Shown piece after piece: positions 8,638-18,468 of a stretch of 64,000 nucleotides of DNA. Numbering within the stretch: position 1 is the first letter of the stretch; every line of letters begins with the position of its first letter. Below the pieces are notes generated by a model. It did not search any database, was not told the DNA's origin, and saw nothing but the letters and a program-made list of their open reading frames with translations. Source of the stretch: Tabrizicola sp. (GTDB lineage: Bacteria; Pseudomonadota; Alphaproteobacteria; Rhodobacterales; Rhodobacteraceae); the NCBI RefSeq assembly GCF_030373185.1, contig NZ_JAUCZH010000005.1, positions 62,001 through 126,000 of the forward strand. Reading direction: 5' to 3'. Made by a program: the position numbers and the translations under genes.

Positions 8638-9276
8638 TCATCGAACCGGCTCAAGCACAGCATCCGACAGTCGGCAGTCGCGGATCACATCCGCGCCGCA
8701 GCGCCGTGGGGCAAGATCCTTGGTCAGGCAGATCCGTGCCTCCTGAATCAGGCCCGACTTGCAGGTGATGGTGATCTGGTCAGCCGACAGACCGGGGTTT
8801 GCTTCCAGAAAAGCGTCTTCAATCACGCTGGCGGGCAGGGTCAACGGACGCGAGACAGCATGGAACAGGTCTGGAATGACAACTGTTTCAAAGGCCTGCC
8901 GCGTTGTCTGAAAATAGGCCTCGGCCGAAAGGCCGGAGCAGCGGCCGTGTTTCTTCCACTGATAGAAAGCGAGCCCCGCGCCGCCCATGATATCTGTCAT
9001 GGCCGCTGTCATCGCCCGCGACGGATCACGTTCGCCCGTGCGGCACCAGGACGGCCAGCCCGTCTCGTGCTGTGGCCATAGCCCGTGCAGAACAAAGGTC
9101 ACCCCCTTGCCCGCGTCGCACTGCGGATCGCGCCTCGCGTCGCCCTCCAGCGCGCACCATGCCGCCGACCATGACAGCGACAAGACATAGTAATCGAACG
9201 CGCCCGCACGTTCACCGTCGGCACCCGCACCGGATGCCCAGCACAAAGCCGCGAGAGCCACAAGGATCCGGCGCAT
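8638..9276 (-). CDS. Secreted ribonuclease T2 family protein
   Basis: I placed the start at 9276 (212 aa) because AAGGAAAAG precedes it and it opens a clean signal peptide (MRRILVALAALCWASGAGAD). Both catalytic segments are visible: HGLWPQ at about 64-69 and WKKHGRC at about 107-113, each with its catalytic His. Several cysteines fit disulfides in the periplasm. RNase T2 enzymes cut RNA without strong base preference, for nutrient scavenging. The 266 bases between it and the convergent quinone oxidoreductase gene hold only a 6-bp hairpin (GGATCG/CGATCC at 8506-8524). Confidence 0.9.
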   Translation of the reverse strand: MRRILVALAALCWASGAGADGERAGAFDYYVLSLSWSAAWCALEGDARRDPQCDAGKGVTFVLHGLWPQHETGWPSWCRTGERDPSRAMTAAMTDIMGGAGLAFYQWKKHGRCSGLSAEAYFQTTRQAFETVVIPDLFHAVSRPLTLPASVIEDAFLEANPGLSADQITITCKSGLIQEARICLTKDLAPRRCGADVIRDCRLSDAVLEPVR

Positions 9277-9400
9277 TTCCGCTTTTCCTTCTTGCCAACA
9301 GGCCCTATATGGGCAGGTGAATTCCCAGAAAACGTGGAACTCGCGGGTCCGCCCGCCGCCGTTTTCCCGGCCCGGGAGAGATTTGTAAAGGAGAGATCCG

Positions 9401-10162
9401 ATGTCGATGTCAAAGCCGCTCATGGCCAAGGCCACCGCCGTCTGGCTGGTGGACAACACGACCCTCAGCTTTGCCCAGATCGCCGACTTCTGCGGGCTGC
9501 ACGAGCTTGAGGTGCAAGGCATTGCCGACGGGGACGTGGCCGGTGGGGTGAAGGGTTTTGACCCGATCGCCAATAACCAGCTTGACCCGGTCGAGATTGA
9601 CCGCGCGCAGGCCGATCCGCTTTACCGCATGAAGCTGAAGTTCAACGCCGCCGCGGTGGGCGAGGAAAAGCGTCGCGGACCGCGCTATACGCCCCTGTCC
9701 AAGCGTCAGGACCGCCCGGCCGCGATCCTGTGGCTGGTCAAGTTCCACCCGGAGCTTTCGGATGGCGCGATTGGCAAGCTGGTCGGCACCACGAAACCCA
9801 CGATCCAGTCGATCCGCGAACGCAGCCACTGGAACATCTCGAACATCCAGCCGATCGACCCGGTCGCGCTGGGTCTGTGCAAACAGTCGGAACTCGATAC
9901 CGCCGTGCAGGCCGCTGCCCGCAAGAAGGCTGCCGATGGCGTGGTGATGTCGGATGATGAACGGCGCAAGCTGGTGTCAACCGAACAGTCGCTTGGCATG
10001 GATCCAGCGCCGAAGGTGCCGACCGGGCTGGAAGTCTTTGGCGACGACGACAAGGACGACCGTCCGGCCGGCGACTTTTCCGATGCGGAAAGCTTCTTCA
10101 ACCTGCCGGCAGGCGGGCATGACGATGATGAGGACGAAGAAGACACCGGCCGCCGCCGTTAA
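9401..10162 (+). CDS. trcR: Cell-cycle transcriptional regulator TrcR (DUF1013)
   Basis: This 253-aa protein has AAGGAGAG upstream of its ATG. It matches the DUF1013 family, named TrcR in alphaproteobacteria. The start MAKATAVWLVDNTTLSFAQI, the conserved basic middle (GPRYTPLSKRQDRPAAILWL) and the helix-turn-helix-like segment GAIGKLVGTTKPTIQSI are all visible. The C-terminus is a very acidic Asp/Glu tail (about residues 215-250). TrcR is reported to associate with RNA polymerase and affect CtrA expression. It ends at an intrinsic terminator. Confidence 0.92.
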   Translation: MSMSKPLMAKATAVWLVDNTTLSFAQIADFCGLHELEVQGIADGDVAGGVKGFDPIANNQLDPVEIDRAQADPLYRMKLKFNAAAVGEEKRRGPRYTPLSKRQDRPAAILWLVKFHPELSDGAIGKLVGTTKPTIQSIRERSHWNISNIQPIDPVALGLCKQSELDTAVQAAARKKAADGVVMSDDERRKLVSTEQSLGMDPAPKVPTGLEVFGDDDKDDRPAGDFSDAESFFNLPAGGHDDDEDEEDTGRRR

Positions 10163-10187
10163 GGCCGGACAGAACCGGAAACACCCG

Positions 10188-10220
10188 AACCCCGGTCCTT
10201 CGTGGCCGGGGTTTTGTTTT
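10188..10220 (+). terminator. Intrinsic terminator after trcR
   Basis: Stem AACCCCGG (10188-10195) pairs with CCGGGGTT (10206-10213), followed by TTGTTTT. It lies 26 bases past the trcR stop. Confidence 0.9.
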
Positions 10221-10333
10221 GGGCTGTCCCCTGTCGGGATAGCAAGCCAACCACGACTGACGCAATGGACTGGCTGTGGGCATTCGCCAAATGGACCGGA
10301 TGGCCGGACCGGTTGGTGGCGTGGAAGCCCACC

Positions 10334-11422
10334 CTAGCAAAGCTTGGGGCAGCTCAGGGCTTCAAGTGGCGAACGATCGTTTCTGAGCATACGCTCGGCC
10401 ACGCGGGTCTGCTGGCTTCCCTTCGGGATCAGCTTTGCCCTTGGAAAGCGATCAGGCCCGGCGTCGATTTCCGGGAAGATCAGCCGGATTTCTTCCAGCG
10501 CCTCGGGTGAGAGGGCCGAAAGTGCCTCGGCGTGCAAGAGCAGGCTTTCGCTGGGCGCCCCTTCGGCGAAAACCACCTCGTGCTGATCGAACAGCAGGTG
10601 AACATAGTCGATCTGTGAAACCTGATCATCGATGTAGATGCCGGGAAGCGCGGTCAGCTTGAGCGCCGACACCAGTATGTCACTGTGGCCGAACATGCGC
10701 TGGCAGATGGGAGAGCTGACCAGCATCCGGTGCTGTCGGGAGACCCTGAGATCCGCGCGAGGCAAGCCCCGGCCAAGTGCTCCGGCGCAGATCCTGACCG
10801 GGCGCAGTTTGTCATTCGCGGCCATGTCCGCCGCCGTGACCCGCCGCCGCCCAACCCATCTGACCTGAGCTGTGCCACTTTCGGTGGTGACAAGGTCGCC
10901 GATCTGGACATCTATTGCGGGTTTCCCGCCGGTGGGTGTGTCGATCACAGTCTGTCCGGCAAAGCAGACCAGCATCGAGATGTTGTCGACAATTGCGCCG
11001 GTCGAATCGTTCCGTCCAAGTTCCGTGAATCGAACGGTGTAATCCCCCGCCGTCGTGAAGTTCACCGGGATGGAGTAGGATGTATAGGAGCCTACGGTTG
11101 TCGGCAGGATGGTGGACGTGGCAATGACAACGCCATCGCTGTCCAGGATATCGACACGGAATCCTTCCCCGGCGTTGCGGGAGAGTCCATTGCGTAGCCC
11201 GGCAACGAAGGTGAGTTCCGTTTGGATCGGTGCGCCAATGGCGACAACCTGCTGCATGATGGTTGTCTGGCCCCTTTGGCCGTCCATCTCGGCAACTCTG
11301 TTGGTGGATCCATTGCCGAAATAAGCGGATTCGGTATGGCTGGTTTCAAGATCTGTGCCGGACCATCCGGCACCCCTCAAATCAAACGTGCCGTTGAAGA
11401 TGATGTTCGTGGGTGGGGGCAT
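10334..11422 (-). CDS. Hint-domain protein with N-terminal beta-sandwich
   Basis: The protein is 362 aa. Residues 1-150 form a beta-rich region (NIIFNGTFDLRGAGW at the start, later YTVRFTELG) like a carbohydrate-binding or lectin sandwich. A Hint (hedgehog/intein) domain starts at Cys153 in CFAGQTVIDTPTGGKPAI, continues with IQIGDLVTT-type sequence and contains RVSRQHRMLV. Such proteins are abundant in Rhodobacterales, probably exported and self-processing at that Cys. No signal peptide is visible, which is usual for this class and may mean type I or another export route. The exporter is not in the window. Confidence 0.88.
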   Translation of the reverse strand: MPPPTNIIFNGTFDLRGAGWSGTDLETSHTESAYFGNGSTNRVAEMDGQRGQTTIMQQVVAIGAPIQTELTFVAGLRNGLSRNAGEGFRVDILDSDGVVIATSTILPTTVGSYTSYSIPVNFTTAGDYTVRFTELGRNDSTGAIVDNISMLVCFAGQTVIDTPTGGKPAIDVQIGDLVTTESGTAQVRWVGRRRVTAADMAANDKLRPVRICAGALGRGLPRADLRVSRQHRMLVSSPICQRMFGHSDILVSALKLTALPGIYIDDQVSQIDYVHLLFDQHEVVFAEGAPSESLLLHAEALSALSPEALEEIRLIFPEIDAGPDRFPRAKLIPKGSQQTRVAERMLRNDRSPLEALSCPKLC

Positions 11423-11574
11423 GGCGGACGCTCAGGTTGATCTGGCCACAAGGCCAGGTCCAAGAAGACGCAAAAGTCCAAGTAAATCGTTAAGACTGGT
11501 CCAGCCGCCACCTTGAAGGGTCAGGCGACTTGCTCATTCCTGCGCCATTGCCCGCCGCGCATCCTCCTTGCCTG

Positions 11575-13017
11575 TCACCCGTGCTTGACCATCACATGCC
11601 GGACCACGGTGTAATCCTCCAGTGCGTAAGCTGACATGTCCTTGCCGTAACCGGATTGCTTCAGGCCCCCGTGCGGCATTTCGTTGGTCAGCATGAAATG
11701 CGTGTTGACCCAGGTGCAGCCGTAGCGAAGGCGGGCGGCCGTGGCCATGGCCCGGCCCACGTCCTTGGTCCAGACTGATGAGGCCAGGCCATAGTCGCTG
11801 TCATTGGCCCATGCCACGGCATCCTCAACGTCGGAGAAAGGGGTGACAGACACGACGGGACCGAACACCTCACGCCGGACAATCTCGTCATCCTGCTTGG
11901 CACCTGCCACGACGGTGGGGCGGTAGTAAAAGCCCTGATCCATCGCCTCGCCCCCGGTGGTGATCTGCACATGGTTCAACTCGCGCGCGCGGTTGACGAA
12001 GCTGGCAACGCGGTCGCGCTGGCGCTGGCTGATCAGGGGGCCGATTTCGTTGGTGCTGTCATCTTCGGCCGCCAAGGTGATCGAGGCGGCGGCAGAGGTC
12101 AGGTCGGCCACCAGATTGTCATAGACCTTCTTGCCGGCATAGACCCGGCAGGCAGCGGTGCAGTCCTGCCCGGCGTTGTAAAAGCTGAAGGCGCGCAGGC
12201 CTTCGACGACCTCGGAAATATCGGCGTCATCAAAGACGATGACCGGTGCCTTGCCACCCAGTTCCAGATGGGTGCGTTTCACGGTCTTGGCGGCGGCATC
12301 CAGCATCTTCTTGCCGGTCGCCACGTCGCCGGTCAGGCTGATCATGTCCACCTGTGGATGGTTGATCAGGTAGCTTCCGACCGTATGGCCGCGCCCAGCG
12401 ATGACGTTGACCACACCTTCGGGCAGTTCGTCGGCCAGAATGCGAGCCATCTTCAGGGCGGTCAGCGGGGTCTGTTCGCTGGGCTTGAAGATCACGGTAT
12501 TGCCGCCCGCAATGGCGGGACCAAGCTTCCAGGCCATCATCATCAACGGGTAATTCCACGGCGCAATCGAGGCGACGATGCCCACCGGATCACGCCGGAT
12601 CATGCTGGTATGGCCTGACAGGTATTCGCCGGCCACGGTGCCGTGCTGGCAACGGACCGCCCCTGCAAAATAGCGATAGCAATCGACGATGGCGGGGATT
12701 TCGTCATTCAGGGCGGCGTTGATCGGCTTGCCGCAGTTCAGCGCCTCCAGGGCGGCGAAGGCGTCGGCCTCGGCCTCGATCCGGTCGGCGATGCGCAACA
12801 ATGCCGCCGAGCGTTCGGCGGGGGTGGTTCTGCTCCATGTCTCGAACGCCTTGCGCGCGGCGGCGACGGCGCGGTCAACCTGCGCGGTCGAGGCTTCCGG
12901 CACCTCAAGGATCAACGCGCCGGTGCGGGGGTTGAGGACCGGTTCCTTCGCCTCTTGTCCGGCTTCGAAGGCAGAGCCGATCAGAAGTGCGGTGTCGATG
13001 GTGGAAAGCGTGTCCAT
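11575..13017 (-). CDS. Aminoaldehyde (gamma-aminobutyraldehyde-type) dehydrogenase
   Basis: This 480-aa aldehyde dehydrogenase has LELGGKAP with the general-base Glu, [11 protein letters not shown] with the catalytic Cys, and EVFGPVVSV. Placement 12 bases after potC at the end of a polyamine-type ABC operon points to oxidation of 4-aminobutanal or related aldehydes from putrescine breakdown, producing GABA. The family match to PatD-type enzymes is good, but betaine-aldehyde and similar enzymes share these motifs. No aminotransferase or amine oxidase that would make the aldehyde is in the window. Confidence 0.85.
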   Translation of the reverse strand: MDTLSTIDTALLIGSAFEAGQEAKEPVLNPRTGALILEVPEASTAQVDRAVAAARKAFETWSRTTPAERSAALLRIADRIEAEADAFAALEALNCGKPINAALNDEIPAIVDCYRYFAGAVRCQHGTVAGEYLSGHTSMIRRDPVGIVASIAPWNYPLMMMAWKLGPAIAGGNTVIFKPSEQTPLTALKMARILADELPEGVVNVIAGRGHTVGSYLINHPQVDMISLTGDVATGKKMLDAAAKTVKRTHLELGGKAPVIVFDDADISEVVEGLRAFSFYNAGQDCTAACRVYAGKKVYDNLVADLTSAAASITLAAEDDSTNEIGPLISQRQRDRVASFVNRARELNHVQITTGGEAMDQGFYYRPTVVAGAKQDDEIVRREVFGPVVSVTPFSDVEDAVAWANDSDYGLASSVWTKDVGRAMATAARLRYGCTWVNTHFMLTNEMPHGGLKQSGYGKDMSAYALEDYTVVRHVMVKHG

Positions 13018-13029
13018 GAGGGTGCTCCG

Positions 13030-13848
13030 TTATTTGCCCATGCCGGCGGTCTCGGACCCGCCGCGGGTGAGGTAGTAGGCGATGAGGATCGGCACGAAGG
13101 TGGCGGCAAAGACCACGATGGCGACGACATTGGTCACGGGGCGCTGGCGCGGGCGGACAAGCTCGTTCAACATCCAGATCGGCAGGGTGGATTGCTGGCC
13201 TGCGGTGAAGGTGGTGACGATCACTTCGTCGAACGACAGCGCAAAGGCGAGCATCCCGCCGGCCAGAAGGGCAGAGCCGAGGTTCGGCATCAGGATGTAA
13301 CGGAAGGTCTGAAAGCTGTTGGCCCCAAGGTCGGCTGACGCCTCCATGATGCCGCCGGAAAGGCGGCGCATCCGTGCAACGGCATTGTTGTAGACGATGA
13401 CGATGCAGAAGGTCGCGTGGCCCAGAACGATGGTCCAGGTGGAAAACGGGATATCCATGATCCCGAAGGCCGACCGCAAGCTCATCCCGGTGATGACCCC
13501 CGGCAGCGCGATCGGCAGGATGATCAGCAAGGACAGCTGGTCACGCCCGAAGAACCGCGCGCGCGACATGGCGGCGGCGGCAAGGGTGCCAAGGATCATC
13601 GCCATGACGGTGGCAATGGCGGCAACCTTTATCGACAGGAACAGCGGCGGCCAGATGTCGGGGCGGTTCCATGCGACGGCGAACCATTTGGTTGTGAGGC
13701 CGGGGGGCGGGAACTGGTAGGTCCGTTCCTCGGTCGTGAAGGCATAAAGGAAGATGAACAGGATCGGCAGGTGAAGGAACAGAAGTCCCCCGATGGCGGT
13801 GATCTTCAACAAGAGCGACGGCCCATCGTTTCTGGCGTCAGAGCGCAT
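13030..13848 (-). CDS. Polyamine-type ABC transporter permease (PotC-like)
   Basis: The product is 272 aa with about six membrane segments. The first is [16 protein letters not shown] near residues 20-35. The EAA loop that contacts the ATPase, [17 protein letters not shown], lies in the second half. It overlaps potB by 11 bases. It is part of potD-potA-potB-potC-aldehyde dehydrogenase, which imports a polyamine or similar cation. Confidence 0.92.
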   Translation of the reverse strand: MRSDARNDGPSLLLKITAIGGLLFLHLPILFIFLYAFTTEERTYQFPPPGLTTKWFAVAWNRPDIWPPLFLSIKVAAIATVMAMILGTLAAAAMSRARFFGRDQLSLLIILPIALPGVITGMSLRSAFGIMDIPFSTWTIVLGHATFCIVIVYNNAVARMRRLSGGIMEASADLGANSFQTFRYILMPNLGSALLAGGMLAFALSFDEVIVTTFTAGQQSTLPIWMLNELVRPRQRPVTNVVAIVVFAATFVPILIAYYLTRGGSETAGMGK

Positions 13849-14776
13849 CGAAAGCCCCCGCGCGTTTGGCCAGCGTCAGATAGATCAGCATTATGATGAT
13901 CGGCACGACGGCAAAGGCGGCGGCAAGCGGGATGTTCCCGGCTGTGCCTTGCAGCTGATAGACCGTAAGCCCGATGAAGCGGGCGCTGTTCCCGACGATC
14001 TGGGGGATGATGTAATCACCCAAGGTCAGCGAAAAGGTGAAGATCGATCCGGCGATCACGCCCGGCATGGCCAAGGGCAGGATCACCGTGCGGAATGTCT
14101 GTCGTCGCGTTGCCCCAAGGTCGGCCGAGGCTTCCAGCATCGAGGTTGGCACCCGTTCAAGGGCCGCCTGCATCGGCAGGATCATGTAGGGTAGCCAGAT
14201 ATAGACAAAGACCAGAAAGGTGCCGAAGGGCGAAGTGGAGAGCGATGAGCCCTCCAGCCCGGGTACCGAGAGCAGGCCTTCGATCACAAAACCCGTGCCG
14301 GTGCCGTCTGCCGCCCAGGTCAGCACGCCCTCTTTCGCAAGGATCAGCTTCCAGGCGTAAACCTTGACCAGATAGCTGGACCACAACGGCAGCATGACGC
14401 CCAGATAGAAGGCCGCTTTCCAGTGACCCTTTGCAAAGCGGGCGGCGTAATAGGCGATGGGAAAGGCAAGGATGGCGCAGGTCAGGGTAACGGCGGCGGC
14501 CATGACCACGGTGCGCAGGATGATGTCCAGGTTTTGGGCGCGGAACAATTCGGCATAGGTCTTGAGGGTAAACTCCTCTTTCACCACGCCGGAGAACTCG
14601 TCGATCGAGTAGAACGACTGAAGCAGAAGTGCAGCGAGCGACCCAAGATAGACCACACCAAGCCACAGCAGCGGCGGGGTGACGAGCAGCAAAAGCAGCA
14701 GATTTGGGCGCCGCCAGAAGGTGCCGGTGAGCCGGTCGGCAGAACCCTTGGCAGGAAGAATCGCAGAGGTGGTCAT
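13838..14776 (-). CDS. Polyamine-type ABC transporter permease (PotB-like)
   Basis: I chose the ATG at 14776 (312 aa) because GGGG lies 7 bases upstream. An ATG at 14782 is too close to it, and the frame further upstream (to 14923) runs through the intergenic repeat. About six membrane segments are visible, the first [20 protein letters not shown]. The EAA loop reads [17 protein letters not shown]. It pairs with PotC to form the channel. Confidence 0.9.
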   Translation of the reverse strand: MTTSAILPAKGSADRLTGTFWRRPNLLLLLLVTPPLLWLGVVYLGSLAALLLQSFYSIDEFSGVVKEEFTLKTYAELFRAQNLDIILRTVVMAAAVTLTCAILAFPIAYYAARFAKGHWKAAFYLGVMLPLWSSYLVKVYAWKLILAKEGVLTWAADGTGTGFVIEGLLSVPGLEGSSLSTSPFGTFLVFVYIWLPYMILPMQAALERVPTSMLEASADLGATRRQTFRTVILPLAMPGVIAGSIFTFSLTLGDYIIPQIVGNSARFIGLTVYQLQGTAGNIPLAAAFAVVPIIIMLIYLTLAKRAGAFDAL

Positions 14777-14862
14777 CGGCATGCCCCGGATGGGCCAAAA
14801 TTCTTGCAGAAAGAATTCTTGGCGTCCCTTTCCGAAAGGTGACACTTGCGGCCGATGCTGAA

Positions 14863-14966
14863 GCCTCCGGCGGGGATATTTTCTGGACAGATGAAACGGC
14901 CAGGGGTTTTCATCTGTCCCCAAATATCCCGGGGGAGAGGGCGAAGCCCGAGGGGGCGGCGCCCCC
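14863..14966 (+). repeat. Dispersed palindromic repeat, copy 1 (complete)
   Basis: Sits between potA and potB. The outer stem is GGGATATTT with AAATATCCC (14922-14930). The inner stem is GGACAGATGAAA (14885-14896) with TTTCATCTGTCC (14908-14919), closed by an 11-base loop. A second hairpin follows, GGGGGC (14952-14957) with GCCCCC (14961-14966). The left edge is GCCTCCGGCGGG. It shares its edges with copies at 22619, 31364, 56766 and 59316. Confidence 0.9.
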
Positions 14967-14993
14967 TGTGACGCTGGGTCCGGGCAGCACGCA

Positions 14994-15980
14994 TCAGGTT
15001 TCCCCCATCAGGTGAAGGGCCTGCGGGTCGAAGGCGATGGCGGTGGTTGTCCCTTCAGCAGGGACCGGCTGGCCGGACGGGACAAGAGCTGCGATTTCGG
15101 TCTCACCGGTGCGGATCACCACGCGGGTACCGGAACCAAGGTAGCGCAATGCGGTAACGGTGCCGGTGACCGGACCGGCAGCGGCCAGGCGGGTGATTTC
15201 GGGGCGGAGGCTTGCCCACTGTTCGGGTCCGCCAAAGGCGCGGGTCAGCGCAGGTGGCAAGACGTTCGAAGAACCGACGAAATCTGCGACAAAGCGGGTG
15301 GCAGGGCGGTCATAGATATCTTGCGGGGTGCCGATCTGGGCGATCCTTCCTTCGTTGAACACCGCCAGATGGTCGGCCATGGACAGGGCTTCGTGCTGGT
15401 CGTGGGTCACGAAGACGAAAGTCAGCCCAAGCCGGTGTTGCAACGCCTTCAACTCATCCTGCATCGCCTCGCGCAGTTTCAGGTCCAGCGCGCCGAGCGG
15501 TTCGTCCAGCAAGAGCACGCGGGGTTCGTTCACCAGCGCGCGCGCAAGAGCCACGCGTTGTCGCTGGCCACCGGAAAGCTGCGCCGGTTTGCGGTCGCCG
15601 TAACCGTCCAGTTTGACGAGGGCCAGCATTTCCTCGGCCTTGGCGTGGCGCTGGCCGCGGGCCACGCCCTTGACCATCAGCCCGTAGGCCACGTTGTCGC
15701 GGACGTTCAGATGCGGAAACAGCGCATAGTCCTGAAACACCGTGTTCACGTTGCGCAGATGTGGCGGGGTGTTCGACACATCCTCGCCGAAGATCCGGAT
15801 CTGGCCATTCGTGGGTTTTTCAAAGCCCGAGATCAGGCGCAGGCAGGTGGTCTTGCCGGACCCGGACGGCCCAAGCATTGCGAAGAATGACCCTTCTGCA
15901 ATGGTCAGGTCCACGCCGTCGACCGCCTTGACCTGGCCGAAGTGACGGGAAACGTTCTGAAATTCGACGGCAGAGGTCAT
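14994..15980 (-). CDS. Polyamine-type ABC transporter ATP-binding protein (PotA-like)
   Basis: The protein is 328 aa. The ABC ATPase core has Walker [10 protein letters not shown], signature [15 protein letters not shown] and Walker [13 protein letters not shown], followed by the switch His in FVTHDQ. Residues after about 235 form the TOBE regulatory domain usual in PotA/MalK-type subunits. It powers the PotB/PotC channel. It is separated from potD by a structured 153-base spacer and from potB by repeat copy 1. Confidence 0.94.
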   Translation of the reverse strand: MTSAVEFQNVSRHFGQVKAVDGVDLTIAEGSFFAMLGPSGSGKTTCLRLISGFEKPTNGQIRIFGEDVSNTPPHLRNVNTVFQDYALFPHLNVRDNVAYGLMVKGVARGQRHAKAEEMLALVKLDGYGDRKPAQLSGGQRQRVALARALVNEPRVLLLDEPLGALDLKLREAMQDELKALQHRLGLTFVFVTHDQHEALSMADHLAVFNEGRIAQIGTPQDIYDRPATRFVADFVGSSNVLPPALTRAFGGPEQWASLRPEITRLAAAGPVTGTVTALRYLGSGTRVVIRTGETEIAALVPSGQPVPAEGTTTAIAFDPQALHLMGET

Positions 15981-16005
15981 GCGGAGTTCTTGTCATTGGA
16001 GGCCC

Positions 16006-16115
16006 CCCAACCCCAGCCCTCCCCCCACAAGGGGAGAGGGAGGCGCAGAGGTCAGCCGGGTGCGCGGCGGGTTGGGTCAAGCGCCCCCTCTCCTTCGCGG
16101 GGAGGGGTGGGGGCG
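16006..16115. repeat. Palindromic intergenic element between potD and potA
   Basis: CCCAACCC (16006-16013) pairs with GGGTTGGG (16069-16076). Inside is CTCCCC-N6-GGGGAG (16019-16036). A further near-perfect hairpin, CCCCTCTCC with GGGGAGGGG around a TTCGC loop, follows near 16085-16108. This looks like the widespread G/C-block palindromes of alphaproteobacterial spacers. Its place after the binding-protein gene suggests transcript stabilisation or attenuation. Confidence 0.75.
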
Positions 16116-16133
16116 CGTTTCAGGTGGTCGCGC

Positions 16134-17291
16134 TCAGCGGCCGCCGATCACGCCGATGTAGTCCGACACCCAGCGGTAATACGGCACGCAGACGTTTTCA
16201 CCCTGGCTGCAATTGGACACAGGGGTGGTCCAGAAGCGGATCTTCTCGAAATCGTCCAGACCGTTTGCGGTGCAGCCTTCGGCCGTTTGCATGCCGCGCC
16301 CGTCGGTGCAGGCAGCGGGAACCGAGGGGTTGGCCCCGAACCAGACCGAAAGGTCGGATTGCAGGTTGGAGGCCAGCGAATGTTCCATCCAGAGATACGA
16401 GCAGTTCGGGTTGGCTGCGTTCACATGCATCATCGTGGTATCGGCCCAGCCGGTCGCCCCTTCCTGCGGGATCACCGATGCGATGGGCTGGCCTTCGCCC
16501 TTCAGCAGATTGACCTGAAACGGCCAGGAACCGGATGCCACAACGCCTTCGTTCTTGAAGTCATCCATCTGGATGAACGCGTCGTGCCAGTAGCGGCTGG
16601 TCAGGTTGCGTTGAACACGCAGCAGATCAAGCGCGGCCTTGTACTGTTCGTCGTTCAGTTCGTAGGGAGAGGTGATGCCCAGTTCCGGCTTGTGGAACAT
16701 CAGGTACTGCGCCGCGTCGGCCACATGGATCGGGCCATCATAGGCCTGGACGCGCCCCTTGTTCGACTTTCCGTCGGGCAGAGTCATTTCCTCGAACACC
16801 ACGTTCCACGAGGTTGGCGGTTCGGGGAATACCTCGGTGTTGTACATCAGGACGTTCGGCCCCCACATGTAGGGAACGCCGTAGTGGACGCCATCGACCG
16901 TATGCCATGGCGCTGATTTCAGGCGGTCGTCCACGGTCGACCATGAGGGGATGAGGTCGATGTTGATCGGTTGCACCCGGTCGCCTGCCACAAGGCGCAA
17001 CGACGCATCGCCCGAAGCGGTGACAAGGTCAAACCCGCCTTCGTTCATCAGGGCGACCATTTCATCCGAGGTGTTGGCGGTCTTGACGTTGACCTTGCAG
17101 CCCGAGGCTTCCTCGAACTTGGTCACCCAATCGAATTCGGCCATCGTCTCGCCGCGTTCGATATATCCGGGCCAGGCGACGATATTCACCTGACCTTCCG
17201 GCGCGCCGATTGCGGTAACCTGGGCAAGGACGGGGCTAAGGCCGGTCACCAGCGCCAGTATCGAAGTTGCCATCAGTCGAGTGGTTTTCAT
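16134..17291 (-). CDS. Polyamine-type ABC transporter substrate-binding protein (PotD-like)
   Basis: The protein has 385 aa with a signal peptide (MATSILALVTGLSPVLAQ after two basic residues). The opening VNIVAWPGYIERGET is typical of PotD/PotF-type periplasmic binding proteins. The C-terminal part has at least six cysteines (from NPNCSYLWMEH onward), more than usual for the family, and may be held by disulfides. The ligand, a polyamine or an analogue, cannot be fixed from sequence. Its start codon lies inside the 3' end of the upstream sulfotransferase-like gene, a 56-base overlap in another frame, with its own AGGGAG site. Confidence 0.9.
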   Translation of the reverse strand: MKTTRLMATSILALVTGLSPVLAQVTAIGAPEGQVNIVAWPGYIERGETMAEFDWVTKFEEASGCKVNVKTANTSDEMVALMNEGGFDLVTASGDASLRLVAGDRVQPINIDLIPSWSTVDDRLKSAPWHTVDGVHYGVPYMWGPNVLMYNTEVFPEPPTSWNVVFEEMTLPDGKSNKGRVQAYDGPIHVADAAQYLMFHKPELGITSPYELNDEQYKAALDLLRVQRNLTSRYWHDAFIQMDDFKNEGVVASGSWPFQVNLLKGEGQPIASVIPQEGATGWADTTMMHVNAANPNCSYLWMEHSLASNLQSDLSVWFGANPSVPAACTDGRGMQTAEGCTANGLDDFEKIRFWTTPVSNCSQGENVCVPYYRWVSDYIGVIGGR

Positions 17292-18468
17292 TGCGATCTC
17301 CCTGTGATGAGCGCCGAACGGGGTTTTCTCGAGTCGGCACAGCGCCGGTGGTCCGGTCCTGCGACGAGGCTAGTTTCCGCAGCAGGAATCGCAATAACAA
17401 ATCGCGGATGCGTAGTATCGGATTTTCCGATGGCTTGCCTGATCGATTGGCTGACGAGGCCCTTGCTCGAAGCTGTTCAATCGAGATCCGCAGGCGATTC
17501 AGCCGTTCTGGATCATGGTGGAACAGATTCTGGGACGGCACAGTTGCCATCCATTCCGGTGGGGAGGCCCCGTCGATCCTGTCGAGGTCAAGCCCCGGAA
17601 TCTGCAACTGACCCGTCCTGGCCAGCCAGAGATGATTGGTGGCAGAGCGCAGGGCGGCCTCGGCCACCTCGGGCAACAGGGTCAAGGACTGGGCCGGGGG
17701 ATCGCTTCGATCAAGGGCTTCAAGCTTGGGAATCAGGTTGGAAACCTGACGCGAGGCTTCGTAGGTTCCGCCAGCTTCGGCGCGCAACTGAGCCATCAGA
17801 ACCAACGCTTCGGCGGACAAGCCGACATTGGTATTCAGGCTTGGCAGGTCGGTGGCTTGTATCCAGGGTGCCAGAAAGCGCGTGGCGAAGTCACAGACGA
17901 TGTCGCGGCCGTGCAGCGTTCGCCGGTCAAAGGCCACAAGCTCTGGTTTGCGGCCAAAAGCCGCTTCCGTGTCCAGGATTGCTCCCTTCAGATTGCCGCT
18001 TACCGGAACGCAGCGCCGGTCACCGTGCTTCAGCGCTTGCTGCAATCGGGCTCGATAATGGTCGACCGGATGCCGGACATAAAGCACCGGGGTGATGTCG
18101 CTGGAAAGCCTTGACAGAAGCGCTGCGAGCCGGGCCTTTCCGCCACTATCCAGATGATTGATGAAGTATTCGCTCGACAGGACCAGAAGTTCAGGAGGAT
18201 TGCGCCGAATATCCTCGCAGGTCATTTGCCAGGCCGACCGGGCGGCCGCTTCGGCACCCTCGGGGCCACCCAGTCTGTCCAGGTTCCATGGCGGCAAGCG
18301 GTTGGCGGACCCGCAAAGCGCCAAAAGCAGATGGTGGGCGACATACTTGTGGCCAAAACGGGGGTAAAGCACCTTGCGCGCGCGAAGCATCTCAGGGGCG
18401 GCATGCAGCGATTCTTGCAAGGACGAGGTTCCCGTCTTGCTTTGGCCCATGTGGACAATGATCTTCAT
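17236..18468 (-). CDS. Sulfotransferase-like protein
   Basis: The protein is 410 aa. The N-terminus MKIIVHMGQSKTGTSSLQES matches the 5'-phosphosulfate-binding loop of PAPS-dependent sulfotransferases. VLYVRHPVDHYRARLQQAL fits their 3'-phosphate-binding region (R.P.d...S/R). The acceptor is unknown; surface sugars are the usual targets of bacterial homologues. It overlaps the LysR gene by 4 bases (ATGA) and runs 56 bases into potD. It therefore sits between a regulator and the transport genes that regulator might be expected to control, which suggests a secondary insertion. Hand-counted GC of one line (62 percent) is ordinary. Confidence 0.75.
   Translation of the reverse strand: MKIIVHMGQSKTGTSSLQESLHAAPEMLRARKVLYPRFGHKYVAHHLLLALCGSANRLPPWNLDRLGGPEGAEAAARSAWQMTCEDIRRNPPELLVLSSEYFINHLDSGGKARLAALLSRLSSDITPVLYVRHPVDHYRARLQQALKHGDRRCVPVSGNLKGAILDTEAAFGRKPELVAFDRRTLHGRDIVCDFATRFLAPWIQATDLPSLNTNVGLSAEALVLMAQLRAEAGGTYEASRQVSNLIPKLEALDRSDPPAQSLTLLPEVAEAALRSATNHLWLARTGQLQIPGLDLDRIDGASPPEWMATVPSQNLFHHDPERLNRLRISIEQLRARASSANRSGKPSENPILRIRDLLLRFLLRKLASSQDRTTGAVPTRENPVRRSSQGDRNENHSTDGNFDTGAGDRP

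Noticed and set aside
13838-14923. potB starting at 14923
   Set aside because: The extra 49 residues translate repeat and spacer sequence; the ATG at 14776 has a better-placed purine stretch.
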